Positions 39,304 to 52,279 of a DNA stretch of 64,000 nucleotides are shown piece after piece (position 1 is the stretch's first letter; each line of letters begins with the position of its first letter). The stretch comes from Mesorhizobium sp. (lineage in GTDB: Bacteria; Pseudomonadota; Alphaproteobacteria; Rhizobiales; Rhizobiaceae): the NCBI GenBank assembly GCA_004963905.1, contig SUGL01000001.1:310001-374000 (forward strand). The letters are read 5' to 3'. The notes below the pieces were generated by a model. The model was not told the origin of the DNA, searched no databases, and worked only from the letters and a program-made list of their open reading frames with translations. The position numbers were made by a program, and so were the translations under genes.

Positions 39304-39331
39304 AAACTATTGTGCGATGCACAAATGTCAA
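39304..39331 (-). promoter_or_regulatory. Promoter of the MmgR-like sRNA with a spacer palindrome
   Basis: TTGACA at -35 is a perfect match; TAGTTT at -10 is weak. The spacer contains the palindrome TTGTGC-GAT-GCACAA (39310-39324), a possible regulator site positioned to control the promoter. Confidence 0.6.
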
Positions 39332-39492
39332 TCGACTTCGGGCTTTTTTAATTCAATATGATGTGCAAATTCCGTTTCGGCGGCTGAGGTGTGACATTCG
39401 GGCAACAAATGCGCGATGCCTGACCGGCCTTTGCGTCTTTGCTCCGGGCAGAAAGCGGCGGCCGCCGACGGCTGCCGCAAGGGGAGAGTGAG

Positions 39493-40266
39493 TTGGATAT
39501 CAGCATCGACTTCATGCGGCGCATCGCGCGTGCCGCCGCCGCGGAGACCTTGCCGCGCTTCCGCAGCCAGGGCGCGGTCGCCAACAAACTGGCGGAAAGC
39601 TTCGATCCGGTGACGGAGGCCGACCGCGAGGCCGAGCGGGCGATCCGGGCGCTGATAGCGGCGGAATACCCCGATCACGGCATCCTCGGCGAGGAGCATG
39701 GCAGCGAAAACCTGTCGAGCCGGCATGTCTGGGTCATCGACCCGATCGACGGCACGCGCGCCTTCATCTCCGGCTTGCCGGTATGGGGAACGCTTGTCGG
39801 GCTGACGGTCGACGGCGATGCCGTCGCCGGCCTGATGTCGCAGCCTTTCACCGGCGAGCTGTTCTATGCCAATGCCTCCGGTTCGCATTACGAAGGCCCG
39901 GGCGGTCCGCGCAAGCTCACGACCCGCAAGACGACGGACCTCTCCAAGGCGACGCTGTTCACCACCACCCCGGCACTCTACAAGGGTGAGGCGCGAAACC
40001 GCTACGACCAGTTCGAGAAGCAGGTGCAACTCGCCCGCTACGGCACGGACTGCTACGCCTTCGCGATGATCGCGGCGGGAAGCGTCGACATCGTCGCCGA
40101 TCCAGGCTTGAAACCCTACGACATCGTGGCGCTGATCCCGATCATCGAGAAGGCGGGCGGCGTCGTCACCACCTTCGAGGGCGGGCCGGCGGAAAACGGC
40201 GGCGACATATTGGCGGCGGCGACGCCGGAATTGCACGCCGCGGCGATGGCGGCGCTGCGCGGCTGA
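39493..40266 (+). CDS. hisN: Inositol monophosphatase-family phosphatase (histidinol-phosphatase HisN/SuhB-like)
   Basis: 257 residues. IMPase metal motifs: DPVTEADREAE, GEEHG, WVIDPIDGTRAFISGLPVW (metal-binding Asp residues) and the C-terminal ADPGLKPYDI. The TRAFISGLPVWGTL form is typical of HisN-type histidinol-phosphatases of alphaproteobacteria, which perform the penultimate-stage dephosphorylation in histidine synthesis. The start is TTG 39493 preceded by GGGGAG; no ATG fits. A broader sugar-phosphatase role (SuhB) cannot be excluded. Confidence 0.85.
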   Translation: MDISIDFMRRIARAAAAETLPRFRSQGAVANKLAESFDPVTEADREAERAIRALIAAEYPDHGILGEEHGSENLSSRHVWVIDPIDGTRAFISGLPVWGTLVGLTVDGDAVAGLMSQPFTGELFYANASGSHYEGPGGPRKLTTRKTTDLSKATLFTTTPALYKGEARNRYDQFEKQVQLARYGTDCYAFAMIAAGSVDIVADPGLKPYDIVALIPIIEKAGGVVTTFEGGPAENGGDILAAATPELHAAAMAALRG

Positions 40267-40328
40267 TCATCCGGCGCGCCTCAGTGTCCGTGCGCGGTGG
40301 AAACCACAGCGCGGAAGGAGCCGCTCTC

Positions 40329-40790
40329 TCAGCTGTCGGCGGGCCGGGCTTCGGTGAGACGCAGGCCCCACAAAATGAGCGCGAAAGCGGTGAGGCCGGT
40401 CGGCGCGGACGAATAACCGACGATCTTGATCACGGCTTCCTGAAAGGCGCTCCCGTGGGAGGCTCCAGCCGCCAAAGGCATCGTCTCGTTGCCGGCTCCC
40501 CAGGCGCTGGCGATCACGTAGGCCGTCAGGATGGCCAAGGCCGAATAGACCAGCAGCCAGAACGCCACTCGTGACATCGTCGCGCCGAGATTGAGCTTTG
40601 GCCACACCAGACCCAGCGCCAATAGCAGAACGCCCTGCAGGCCGCTTAGCGTGTGCGCGGACAGTCCAAGCCGCGGCGCGGCGAGGTAGGGTATCGCAAA
40701 CCCCTCGAATGAGGAAAACAAGAGCAGGGCGACGCCAATCTGCAGCAGACGGTGCCCCTGACGTGACAGCATGCTCGATACGTCGTCCAT
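40329..40790 (-). CDS. Small four-helix membrane protein, hydroxylaminobenzene mutase (HabA/HabB)-like
   Basis: 153 residues with four hydrophobic segments. The patterns LLQIGVALLLFSSFEGFAIPYLAAPRLGLSAH and GLQGVLLLALGLVWPKLNL resemble what I remember of hydroxylaminobenzene mutases from nitroarene degraders, which rearrange hydroxylaminobenzene to 2-aminophenol. ATG 40790 follows GGGAGAGA. No other nitroarene genes are near, so the real role may differ; the family also contains many uncharacterised membrane proteins. Confidence 0.6.
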   Translation of the reverse strand: MDDVSSMLSRQGHRLLQIGVALLLFSSFEGFAIPYLAAPRLGLSAHTLSGLQGVLLLALGLVWPKLNLGATMSRVAFWLLVYSALAILTAYVIASAWGAGNETMPLAAGASHGSAFQEAVIKIVGYSSAPTGLTAFALILWGLRLTEARPADS

Positions 40791-40963
40791 GGCTGTCTCT
40801 CCCGTCTGCGACTGGCGTCTGACCTCTTTGGGCAGCAACTAGCGCTCGACGGCTGAACGGGAATAAGACGCCGAACCGCGCCGAGGGCATGACGGCGGGC
40901 TGGGCCAATCGGGTCGTGAAAAACTCGCTCGCGGTCGTGACCCGCGGTGCGCCGGCGAAGCGG

Positions 40964-41920
40964 TCAAACAGCGTCGCCGGTTCCGGGAATGAACGCATCG
41001 AAGGCCGCGAGCAGCTGCTCGCGGAATAGATCCTTCTCCTGCAGGATCTCGTGATGCGCGCCGTCGATCATCAAGAGCGAGCCGACGCGCAGCCGCCGGG
41101 CATAGGATTCCACCGCCTTGGTCGAGACGACCTGGTCGGCGCCGGCGGCGACGATCAGCATCGGCACCTGGATCCTTGCCATGAAATCGGGATCGCTGAC
41201 CGCCTCGGCGGCCTCGGCGGCGGCCTTCAGCCAGCGGATGGTCGGACCGCCGAGCGCGAGCTGCGGCCAAGCCCTGTAGATGTCGGTGTTGCGCCGATAA
41301 CGCTCCGGATCCGAGGTCACCTTGTTCTCCTCGAAAGGTGTCGGCACTTTCGGCCGCGGCCCCCAGGCCGCATAGAGGCGGCCGAGACCCAGCGCGCAGA
41401 ACACCGCGCAGACGCGCCGCACTGTGGCTGTCGAAACGGGTGAATCGGGCACCGCCAGGAAGGGCGCAATCAGCACCATGCGCCGCACGCGGTTGACCAT
41501 CGAAGGCGAGGCCAGCAGCGCGATCACCGCCCCGGTCGAATGGGCGAGGATGTAGTAGGGACCGCGGCAATCCGGCAGCACGATCTCCTCAAAGAACTGC
41601 TCGAGGTCACGCGTGTAGTCGCGGAAGCTGCGGACATAGCCGCGCTGCCGGTTGCGCAGCAGGCGGCTGGAATCACCCTGACCGCGCCAGTCGAGGATGG
41701 CGACGCCGAAGCCGCGCTCCGCGAGGTCGCGGATGGTCTCGAAATATTTCTCGATACACTCGTTGCGGCCGGTCAGCAGCACAACCGTGCCCTGCAGGGG
41801 GCGGGCGACCGCGGCGAAGACGCCATAGCGGATCTTCTTGCCGTCTCGGGTGGTGAAGAAGCCACCGGCAGTGTTCTTTGGCGGCGGATTGCCTTCAGTC
41901 AGATAGAAAAGATCCGTCAT
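40964..41920 (-). CDS. Alpha/beta hydrolase (lysophospholipase-like)
   Basis: 318 residues. An alpha/beta hydrolase core with VVLLTGRNECIEKYFE, LDWRGQGDSSR, the nucleophile elbow LAHSTGA (Ser in a variant G/A-H-S-x-G), Asp in AAGADQVVS and His in DGAHHEIL complete the triad. It resembles monoglyceride lipase/PldB-type serine hydrolases. No signal peptide. The start is ATG 41920; an in-frame ATG at 41968 is possible. Confidence 0.88.
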   Translation of the reverse strand: MTDLFYLTEGNPPPKNTAGGFFTTRDGKKIRYGVFAAVARPLQGTVVLLTGRNECIEKYFETIRDLAERGFGVAILDWRGQGDSSRLLRNRQRGYVRSFRDYTRDLEQFFEEIVLPDCRGPYYILAHSTGAVIALLASPSMVNRVRRMVLIAPFLAVPDSPVSTATVRRVCAVFCALGLGRLYAAWGPRPKVPTPFEENKVTSDPERYRRNTDIYRAWPQLALGGPTIRWLKAAAEAAEAVSDPDFMARIQVPMLIVAAGADQVVSTKAVESYARRLRVGSLLMIDGAHHEILQEKDLFREQLLAAFDAFIPGTGDAV

Positions 41921-42270
41921 TCGGCGCTTCGTGATTGTTCTTTGCCCGAACGGGCCAGGCGTTGCCATGGTGATAGACGGCCATGCGCCAAAAGCAAAGG
42001 CGTCGCGGGGATTTGCGCGGCTTTCACAAAACAGGGAGGGCGTGAAACGGTAAGGCCGGAAGCGCCTGCGGCGCGCTTCCGGCCTCTGTCGATCCGGGAG
42101 GAAGGGACGTTGCACCCGGTTCGGCCTCGTCGCGGCGTCCCGATCGAGGCGCCGCATGTCCGTAATCCTGGCTGGAGCTTAGCGTCACGTGGCTGAACGG
42201 ATGCCGAAGCCTCGGTTCATCTGGCGTTCATCGGGCAGACGGATCGAAGGGAATTTGACCGTGCGAAGTT
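41921..42270. other. Intergenic region with an orphan hairpin
   Basis: No credible gene. The clearest feature is a perfect 12-bp hairpin (42053-42064 with 42074-42085, loop 9) without a T-run. The promoter of the minus-strand hydrolase should lie near 41930-42000. The right end abuts the hsp20 control region. Confidence 0.5.
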
Positions 42271-42300
42271 CTTGAAAAGGCCTTTTCCGCTTCCCAAATT
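42271..42300 (+). promoter_or_regulatory. Putative RpoH (sigma-32) promoter of hsp20
   Basis: CTTGAAA (42271-42277), a 15-base spacer and CCCAAATT (42293-42300) resemble the sigma-32 consensus CTTGAA - CCCCATNT. It lies about 108 bases before the hsp20 ATG, leaving room for a structured leader. Confidence 0.6.
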
Positions 42301-42304
42301 GACA

Positions 42305-42407
42305 TTGCGGCCGCCGATTGTCGGGGCCGCTGGCCCATCCGGAACGCCTTTCGAGGGTTTCGCACCGGGTCAAACGCAAACCATGTTGCTCAACAGGAGA
42401 ACACTTC
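42305..42407 (+). promoter_or_regulatory. ROSE-type RNA thermometer in the hsp20 leader
   Basis: The 3' end of the leader has TTGCT (42386-42390) four bases before AGGAG (42395-42399): the conserved ROSE motif, in which UUGCU imperfectly pairs with the Shine-Dalgarno and opens on heating. The preceding GC-rich stretch can form further hairpins. ROSE elements control small heat-shock genes in Bradyrhizobium and other rhizobia. The 5' boundary is approximate. Confidence 0.8.
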
Positions 42408-42875
42408 ATGCGTCACGTTGATTTTTCCCCGCTTTATCGCTCGACCGTCGGCTTCGACCGGCTGTTCACCATGCTCGACTCGCTCGGCCAGCCCGAGAGC
42501 GCGCAGACCTATCCGCCCTACAACATCGAGCGCACCGGCGAGAACGCCTATCGCATCTCTATGGCGGTTGCCGGCTTCTCGGAGGACGAGATCTCGATCG
42601 AGGCGCACCGCAACGTGCTGACCGTCAAGGGCGAGCGCAAGGAAGAGAACAACGGCGAGGGTTCCGAGCTGCTCTATCGCGGCATTGCCTCGCGGGCCTT
42701 CGAGCGCCGCTTCCAGCTCGCCGACCATGTCGAGGTCGAGGGCGCCACGCTGAAGAACGGCCTGCTCTTCGTCGACCTCAAGCGCAACATCCCCGAGGAG
42801 CTGAAGCCGCGCAAGATCGCGATCACCTCGTCTTCGGACAAGGCCAAGCAGATCGAGGCCAAGGCCGCCGCGTAA
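42408..42875 (+). CDS. Small heat-shock protein Hsp20 (IbpA-like)
   Basis: 155 residues. The alpha-crystallin domain spans about 32-125: YPPYNIERTGENAYRISMAVAGF, then HRNVLTVKGERKEE, FERRFQLADHVEVEGATLKNGLL and the closing VDLKRNIPEELKPRKIAI. The IPEEL segment resembles the I-x-I/V oligomerisation tail. ATP-independent holdase for unfolded proteins in the cytoplasm. ATG 42408 follows AGGAG. Expression is likely controlled by RpoH and by the ROSE thermometer. Confidence 0.95.
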   Translation: MRHVDFSPLYRSTVGFDRLFTMLDSLGQPESAQTYPPYNIERTGENAYRISMAVAGFSEDEISIEAHRNVLTVKGERKEENNGEGSELLYRGIASRAFERRFQLADHVEVEGATLKNGLLFVDLKRNIPEELKPRKIAITSSSDKAKQIEAKAAA

Positions 42876-42915
42876 CCCGCGAGCTCCATCCGGAATACGT
42901 CTCCCTCCCGAGACG

Positions 42916-42943
42916 AAAGCGGCGCCGAGAGGCGCCGCTTTTT
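42916..42943 (+). terminator. Intrinsic terminator of hsp20
   Basis: An 11-bp stem (42916-42926 with 42931-42941) closes a GAGA loop and is followed by a T-tract ending at 42943. The A-rich left foot lets it also work on the minus strand for the convergent threonine aldolase gene. Confidence 0.9.
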
Positions 42944-42948
42944 GTTGG

Positions 42949-44001
42949 CTATGCAGAGAGCAAAGCACCGAGGCGGTCGATCTCTTCCGCCGTGGTCGCG
43001 AAGCTGGCGACGAAGCGATAGATCGCTTCATTGTCGCCGAGATGGCCGTCGAAAGCCAGCGGCACGCCCCACTCATAGAATTTGGCGCCGGCGGCCTGCA
43101 GCTTGTCGGCAAGAGCGCGGTCGAGGATCGCGAACACCTCGTTGGCCTGCGGCAGCCAGGCGAGCCTGCCTGCAGGGGCGTCCTCGATCGTCTCGGCCAG
43201 ATGTGCCGCCATCGCATTGGCATGGCGCGCCATCCGTAGCCACAAATCGTCGGTGAGATAGGCTTCGAACTGGGCCGAGATGAAGCGCGCCTTGGAAAAG
43301 GTCTGCCCGGCGCGCTGGCGCAGGAGGCGCAGATCGCGGCCGACTTCCGGGTTGAAGATCACCACCGCATCGGCCATCCAGCAGCCGTTCTTGGTGCCGC
43401 CGAAGGAGATGAGGTCGACGCCGCTCTTCCAGGTCATCTCCGCCGGCGTGACGTCGGTCGCGGCAATCGCATTGGCAAAGCGCGCGCCGTCCATATGCAG
43501 CGGCAGTTTATGGCGGCGGCTGACCTCGGCGATCGCCTTGATGTCGTCGACCGTATAGACGGTGCCGACCTCGGTCGCCTGGGTGATCGTAACCGCCATC
43601 GGCTGGCCGCCCGGAGCGAGGTCCTGCGAATAGCGTTTGATCGCCTTGTCCAGAGCCTGCGGGTTGATGCGGCCCAGAGGACCTGGAACGGGCGCCACGC
43701 GCGCGCCGCCGGTGTAAAAACCCATCGCGCCGAACTCGTCGACATTCATATGCGCTTCGGAATGGCAGAGCGCGATGCCGCCGATACGGTTCAGCGCCGC
43801 CATCGAGAGCGCGTTGGCTGCCGTGCCGGTGGCGACGAAAAAAACCTGAACTTCGCGTTCGAAAATATCGCTGAAGCGGCGATAGACGGCGCGGTCGAGA
43901 TCGCCGTCGCCATAGGCGGTCGCGATGCCGGCGGCATGCCGGGAGAGGTTCGCCGAAATGTCGGGATGGACGCCCGCCCAGTTGTCGGATGCAAAGAACA
44001 T
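42949..44001 (-). CDS. ltaE: Low-specificity L-threonine aldolase
   Basis: 350 residues, PLP-dependent fold type I. FFASDNWAGVHPDI near the start, FVATGTAANALSM (PLP phosphate), HMDGARFANA (Asp binding the pyridine ring) and K204 in SFGGTKNGCWMAD (Schiff-base lysine). It splits threonine or allo-threonine into glycine and acetaldehyde. ATG 44001 is preferred over an upstream extension. Divergent from gltB. Confidence 0.93.
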   Translation of the reverse strand: MFFASDNWAGVHPDISANLSRHAAGIATAYGDGDLDRAVYRRFSDIFEREVQVFFVATGTAANALSMAALNRIGGIALCHSEAHMNVDEFGAMGFYTGGARVAPVPGPLGRINPQALDKAIKRYSQDLAPGGQPMAVTITQATEVGTVYTVDDIKAIAEVSRRHKLPLHMDGARFANAIAATDVTPAEMTWKSGVDLISFGGTKNGCWMADAVVIFNPEVGRDLRLLRQRAGQTFSKARFISAQFEAYLTDDLWLRMARHANAMAAHLAETIEDAPAGRLAWLPQANEVFAILDRALADKLQAAGAKFYEWGVPLAFDGHLGDNEAIYRFVASFATTAEEIDRLGALLSA

Positions 44002-44497
44002 CGAAAGGTCCGTGTCGTGATTTGGCAAAAGCGGCGCGACTTGACTGCTTCGGCGCGAGATGCGCAAGGGCCAATCGTTCGCAAAGTGGTGAAGCCAGCC
44101 GCGACCCCGCCGGCCGGGACGAAAGCTTACGTTTCGCGATGCCGTCACGAAATTTTGTGTCGCGGCGAGGCCAAGATTTTTGTGAATCGGTCTTGTGCGG
44201 GTTCCCGATTTCTGTCATAAAAAATTTAGGACAGTAGTGCTGTCTTATTTTGTCGCACAAAACAGGCTGGACTGGCGTATCATCGCTGCCATTCCGGCCA
44301 TTGTCGCGAGCGGCGGGTAGACGGCTCCGCTCTGACCTGTACGATACCGGATGCGAACCGGGCGTATGGCCGCATGGTTCGGCAAGACTTTCGCGAGACG
44401 TGCAGCAAGGATGAAGGGGAAGCATTGTGCTTCCCAAGGAAAACCAGCGCCCTCAAGGGAAATCACCGCGCAAGGGTGCGGAACGGAGGATAGGACG
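44002..44497. other. Divergent control region of threonine aldolase and glutamate synthase
   Basis: 496 bases with no gene. An AT-rich stretch at 44205-44270 probably contains the gltB promoter and includes the inverted repeat GACAG-TAGTG-CTGTC (44230-44244). The gltB leader has an 8-bp hairpin with a TTG loop (44417-44435). The gltB RBS (GGAGGA) ends it. No riboswitch recognised. Confidence 0.6.
44230..44244 (+). promoter_or_regulatory. Inverted repeat upstream of gltB, possible operator
   Basis: GACAG and CTGTC arms around TAGTG, in an AT-rich stretch about 255 bases before the gltB start. Symmetry and position suggest a binding site for a nitrogen or Lrp-type regulator, but the protein is not identifiable. 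Confidence 0.35.
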
Positions 44498-49216
<4,719 letters not shown>

Positions 49217-49227
49217 GCTTCGGGCAT

Positions 49228-49251
49228 GGCCGGGGAGACAATGCCCCGGCC
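49228..49251 (+). other. Intercistronic hairpin between gltB and gltD
   Basis: An 8-bp GC stem (49228-49235 with 49244-49251), loop 8, no T-run. It could modulate the GltB:GltD ratio. Confidence 0.55.
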
Positions 49252-49371
49252 GGCATCCTCACCAACAATCCCGACCTCGGAACCAAGGTTGCCATGGCGG
49301 CCTTATGAGGTTAACGGGTGCGCCGACAAGCTAGGCTTTCGAGCGTGCCTTCGGACAGCAGGGACTGGACT

Positions 49372-50826
49372 ATGGGCAAGGTAACAGGGTTTCTCGAGAT
49401 CGACCGGCAGGTGCATAAGTACCAGCCTGCTTCGGACCGCATCCGGCATTTTCGCGAATTCACGCTGCCGATGTCGGACAAGGAGGTCGAGAAACAGGCC
49501 GCGCGCTGCATGGATTGCGGCATTCCGTTCTGCCACGGGCCGACCGGCTGCCCGATCCACAACCAGATTCCGGACTGGAACGACCTCGTCTACAATGGCG
49601 ACTGGGACAGCGCGATCCGCAACCTGCATTCGACCAACAATTTCCCGGAGTTCACCGGCCGCATCTGCCCGGCGCCCTGCGAGGAAGCCTGCACGCTCAA
49701 CCTCGAGGACATTCCGGTCGCCATCAAGACCGTCGAGCAGGCGATCGCCGACAAGGCTTACGAGACCGGCCACATCCGGCCCTATCCGCCGGAGAAGAAG
49801 ACCGGCAAGCGGGTCGCCATCATCGGTTCCGGGCCGGCGGGCATGTCGGCGGCGCAACAGCTCGGCCGCGCCGGCCACGACGTGCATGTCTATGAGCGCG
49901 AGAGCCGGCCGGGCGGACTGATGCGCTACGGCATTCCCGACTTCAAGATCGAGAAGCATTACATCGACCGCCGCATCGAGCAGATGCAGGGCGAGGGCGT
50001 GACCTTCCATTGCGGCGTCAATGTCGGCGTCGACAAGCCCGTTGCCGAGCTGCTGGCCGAGTACGACGCCGTGCTCTATTGCGGCGGCTCGGAAACGCCG
50101 CGCCCCGCCAACATCCCTGGCGACGATCTCAGCGGCGTCTACGATGCGATGCCCTATCTGGTGCAGCAGAACCGCCGCGTCGGCGGCGAGCCGATCCAGT
50201 CGGTGGCCTGGCCCTCACACCCGATCATCGCCGGCGGCCAGCATGTCGTGGTGGTCGGCGGCGGCGATACCGCGTCCGACTGCATCGGCACCGCCTTCCG
50301 GCAGGGCGCGGTGCGCGTGACGCAGCTCGACATCCGCCCCCAGCCGCCGGAGAAGGAAGACAAGCTCGCCGTCTGGCCCTACTGGGCGACCAAGATGCGC
50401 ACGTCCTCCTCGCAGGCCGAGGGCGCGGAACGCGAATTCCAGGTGGCGACGCTCGAGTTCATCGGCGAGGACGGCCAGCTGACCGGCGTCCGCTGCTGCG
50501 AGGTCGACGAAAAGCGCAAGCCGATCGCCGGCACCGAATTCGTCATCCGCGCCGACCTCGCCTTCATCGCCATCGGCTTCGCCGGTCCCGCGAGTGACAG
50601 CGTGATGAGGGAGCTCGACGGCGAGATAAGGACCGTCACCGACAGCCGCCGCTCGAAGAATGTCGAGGCCAACGACCGCGACTACAAGACCAGCATCGAC
50701 AGGCTCTACGCAGCGGGCGACGTGCGCCGCGGCCAGTCGCTGGTGGTGTGGGCGATCCGCGAAGGCCGCCAGGCGGCGCGCTCGATCGACGAAGCGCTGA
50801 TGGGGTCGACGGTACTGCCTCGCTAG
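49372..50826 (+). CDS. gltD: Glutamate synthase small subunit
   Basis: 484 residues. The N-terminal [4Fe-4S] region has Cys motifs [22 protein letters not shown] and [14 protein letters not shown]. An FAD-binding motif ([18 protein letters not shown]) and an NADPH-binding motif ([13 protein letters not shown]) follow. It feeds electrons from NADPH to GltB. ATG 49372 has AGGGA upstream. Its TAG stop (50824-50826) is the first triplet of a palindromic element. Confidence 0.97.
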   Translation: MGKVTGFLEIDRQVHKYQPASDRIRHFREFTLPMSDKEVEKQAARCMDCGIPFCHGPTGCPIHNQIPDWNDLVYNGDWDSAIRNLHSTNNFPEFTGRICPAPCEEACTLNLEDIPVAIKTVEQAIADKAYETGHIRPYPPEKKTGKRVAIIGSGPAGMSAAQQLGRAGHDVHVYERESRPGGLMRYGIPDFKIEKHYIDRRIEQMQGEGVTFHCGVNVGVDKPVAELLAEYDAVLYCGGSETPRPANIPGDDLSGVYDAMPYLVQQNRRVGGEPIQSVAWPSHPIIAGGQHVVVVGGGDTASDCIGTAFRQGAVRVTQLDIRPQPPEKEDKLAVWPYWATKMRTSSSQAEGAEREFQVATLEFIGEDGQLTGVRCCEVDEKRKPIAGTEFVIRADLAFIAIGFAGPASDSVMRELDGEIRTVTDSRRSKNVEANDRDYKTSIDRLYAAGDVRRGQSLVVWAIREGRQAARSIDEALMGSTVLPR

Positions 50827-50951
50827 AGCATTTCACCGTTTCACGGAAACGGCGAACCGCTCTATCTCTTTGTTTTGACGCAATTCCGGACGGAAGGCTA
50901 CGGCGAAGCTGCCGAGCCCGACCGTTTCGCACTTTTCCTGGAATTGCTCTA
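50824..50951. repeat. Composite palindromic element containing both convergent stop codons
   Basis: Outer ends TAGAGCA (50824) and TGCTCTA (to 50951) are inverted. The left unit pairs TAGAGC (50824-50829) with GCTCTA (50859-50864) around CCGTTTC-ACG-GAAACGG. The right unit pairs CAATTCC (50881-50887) with GGAATTG (50940-50946). The TAG of gltD and the TAG of the minus-strand DUF459 gene are the two termini. Confidence 0.85.
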
Positions 50952-52193
50952 ACGATTGATTGCGGTCGTCGTGTCGGAGGCGGCGGCCGCGGCCGCCGGT
51001 TTCGGCGACCAGGAAAAATCGTCGGCGCGGCCAGGCGAAGCGGCCGGCGCCTTGCCCTCGACGGTCAGCTTTTCACCAGGCAGGTTCGGATCGGCCTTGG
51101 TAGGTGGAGCGGCGCCCAAAAGTTCCGTGCCGCCGTCGAGCGCTGGGTCGCTGAGCAGCATCGGTGGCGTACGGTCGACGATGACCGGAGTTGCGGCGGG
51201 CTTCGACGCCTCGACCGGGGCGCCGGCCGGCGCGGAAACCGTCGTGACGCTTCCCGGCGCCGCCAGTCCGAGGATCTTCGCCAGCGGCTTTTCGGTATAG
51301 AAGGCAAGCTTGCGCTTGCCGGCCTTGGTGACGTTGATGCCGTCGTCGGAGCGCAGGCGCACCGGTTGGCCGTTGATGTCGGGGCCGGAGGTGACGAAGG
51401 CGCCGTTCTCATCGACGAAGCCGTCCCAGACATCGACGAACTCGCCGCCATGAGCCTGGGCGGCCGAATGATAGATGTCGTTGAAGGCCAGCATGTCCGA
51501 GGTCATCTTCGCCACTCGGAACGCCGGCATCCCGACCCACAGGAACGGCACCTTGCTATCTTGAATGGCCTTGCCCAGCGCGTCGGTGCGGCGCTCGTAT
51601 TCCTTGGTCCAGTTCTCGGAGCGCGGCTGCTCGCGCACGTCGCCGACACGCATCTGCTGGCGGTCGTTGGAGCCGAGCATGACCACCACCACGGACGGTT
51701 TCTCCGTCTCGATGAGCGACTTGATCTCGGCTGGCCAATTGTAGAAATCGTCGCGCACGAAGCCGGACGAGCCGTTGCTGCGCGAAACGATCCTGACGGC
51801 CGGATTGTCGGCAAAGGCGGTGTCGAGGCCCTCGGCCAGCCCGCTCGCCAGGAAATCGCCGACCACCAGCACGACGCGGGCATCCGGCGTCTTTTCGACG
51901 ATCGGCGTCTCCGGTTCGGCCGGCGGGCGCGGCTTGGGTTTCTTCTTTGGTTTCGGCCTTGCCTGCTGGATATCGGCCGGTGGCTCGATGCGTTCGCTAC
52001 GGCGCGGGAACAGGAGGTCGCGCAGCGACCAGCCGCGGCTTTCCTCCTGTGCGAAAGCAGGCGAATGGAAGGCGCTGAAGCCGGCGACGGCAAGCACGGC
52101 CACGGCCAGGACGAGGATCGGCAGGCGGCGAACGATCAGCCAGATGCGCGCAACCGAAACCAATCGCTTCTCCATCCCTTGGCGCATGACCAT
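50949..52193 (-). CDS. DUF459 SGNH-fold periplasmic protein, probably non-catalytic
   Basis: 414 residues. One N-terminal membrane/signal segment (about 20-47), then a Lys/Pro linker (about 78-95) and an SGNH-like domain (about 105-310). Where SGNH enzymes have GDS, this protein has VVGDFLASGL; the DxxH block reads DDGINVT. The GSND block is intact (VMLGSNDRQ). So Ser and His appear replaced. The Ala/Pro-rich C-terminal tail (about 315-414) looks disordered. GTG/ATG choices: ATG 52193 or internal ATG 52175. It may bind rather than cleave cell-envelope glycans; that is inferred. Confidence 0.8.
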   Translation of the reverse strand: MVMRQGMEKRLVSVARIWLIVRRLPILVLAVAVLAVAGFSAFHSPAFAQEESRGWSLRDLLFPRRSERIEPPADIQQARPKPKKKPKPRPPAEPETPIVEKTPDARVVLVVGDFLASGLAEGLDTAFADNPAVRIVSRSNGSSGFVRDDFYNWPAEIKSLIETEKPSVVVVMLGSNDRQQMRVGDVREQPRSENWTKEYERRTDALGKAIQDSKVPFLWVGMPAFRVAKMTSDMLAFNDIYHSAAQAHGGEFVDVWDGFVDENGAFVTSGPDINGQPVRLRSDDGINVTKAGKRKLAFYTEKPLAKILGLAAPGSVTTVSAPAGAPVEASKPAATPVIVDRTPPMLLSDPALDGGTELLGAAPPTKADPNLPGEKLTVEGKAPAASPGRADDFSWSPKPAAAAAASDTTTAINR

Positions 52194-52279
52194 GCAAAAT
52201 GCGGGAAAGTCATGCGCAAGCCGAAGTGCTGCAGCATCCCCTGCGGTATTTCAAAGGATGCCTGACGCCACGGGCGGCT

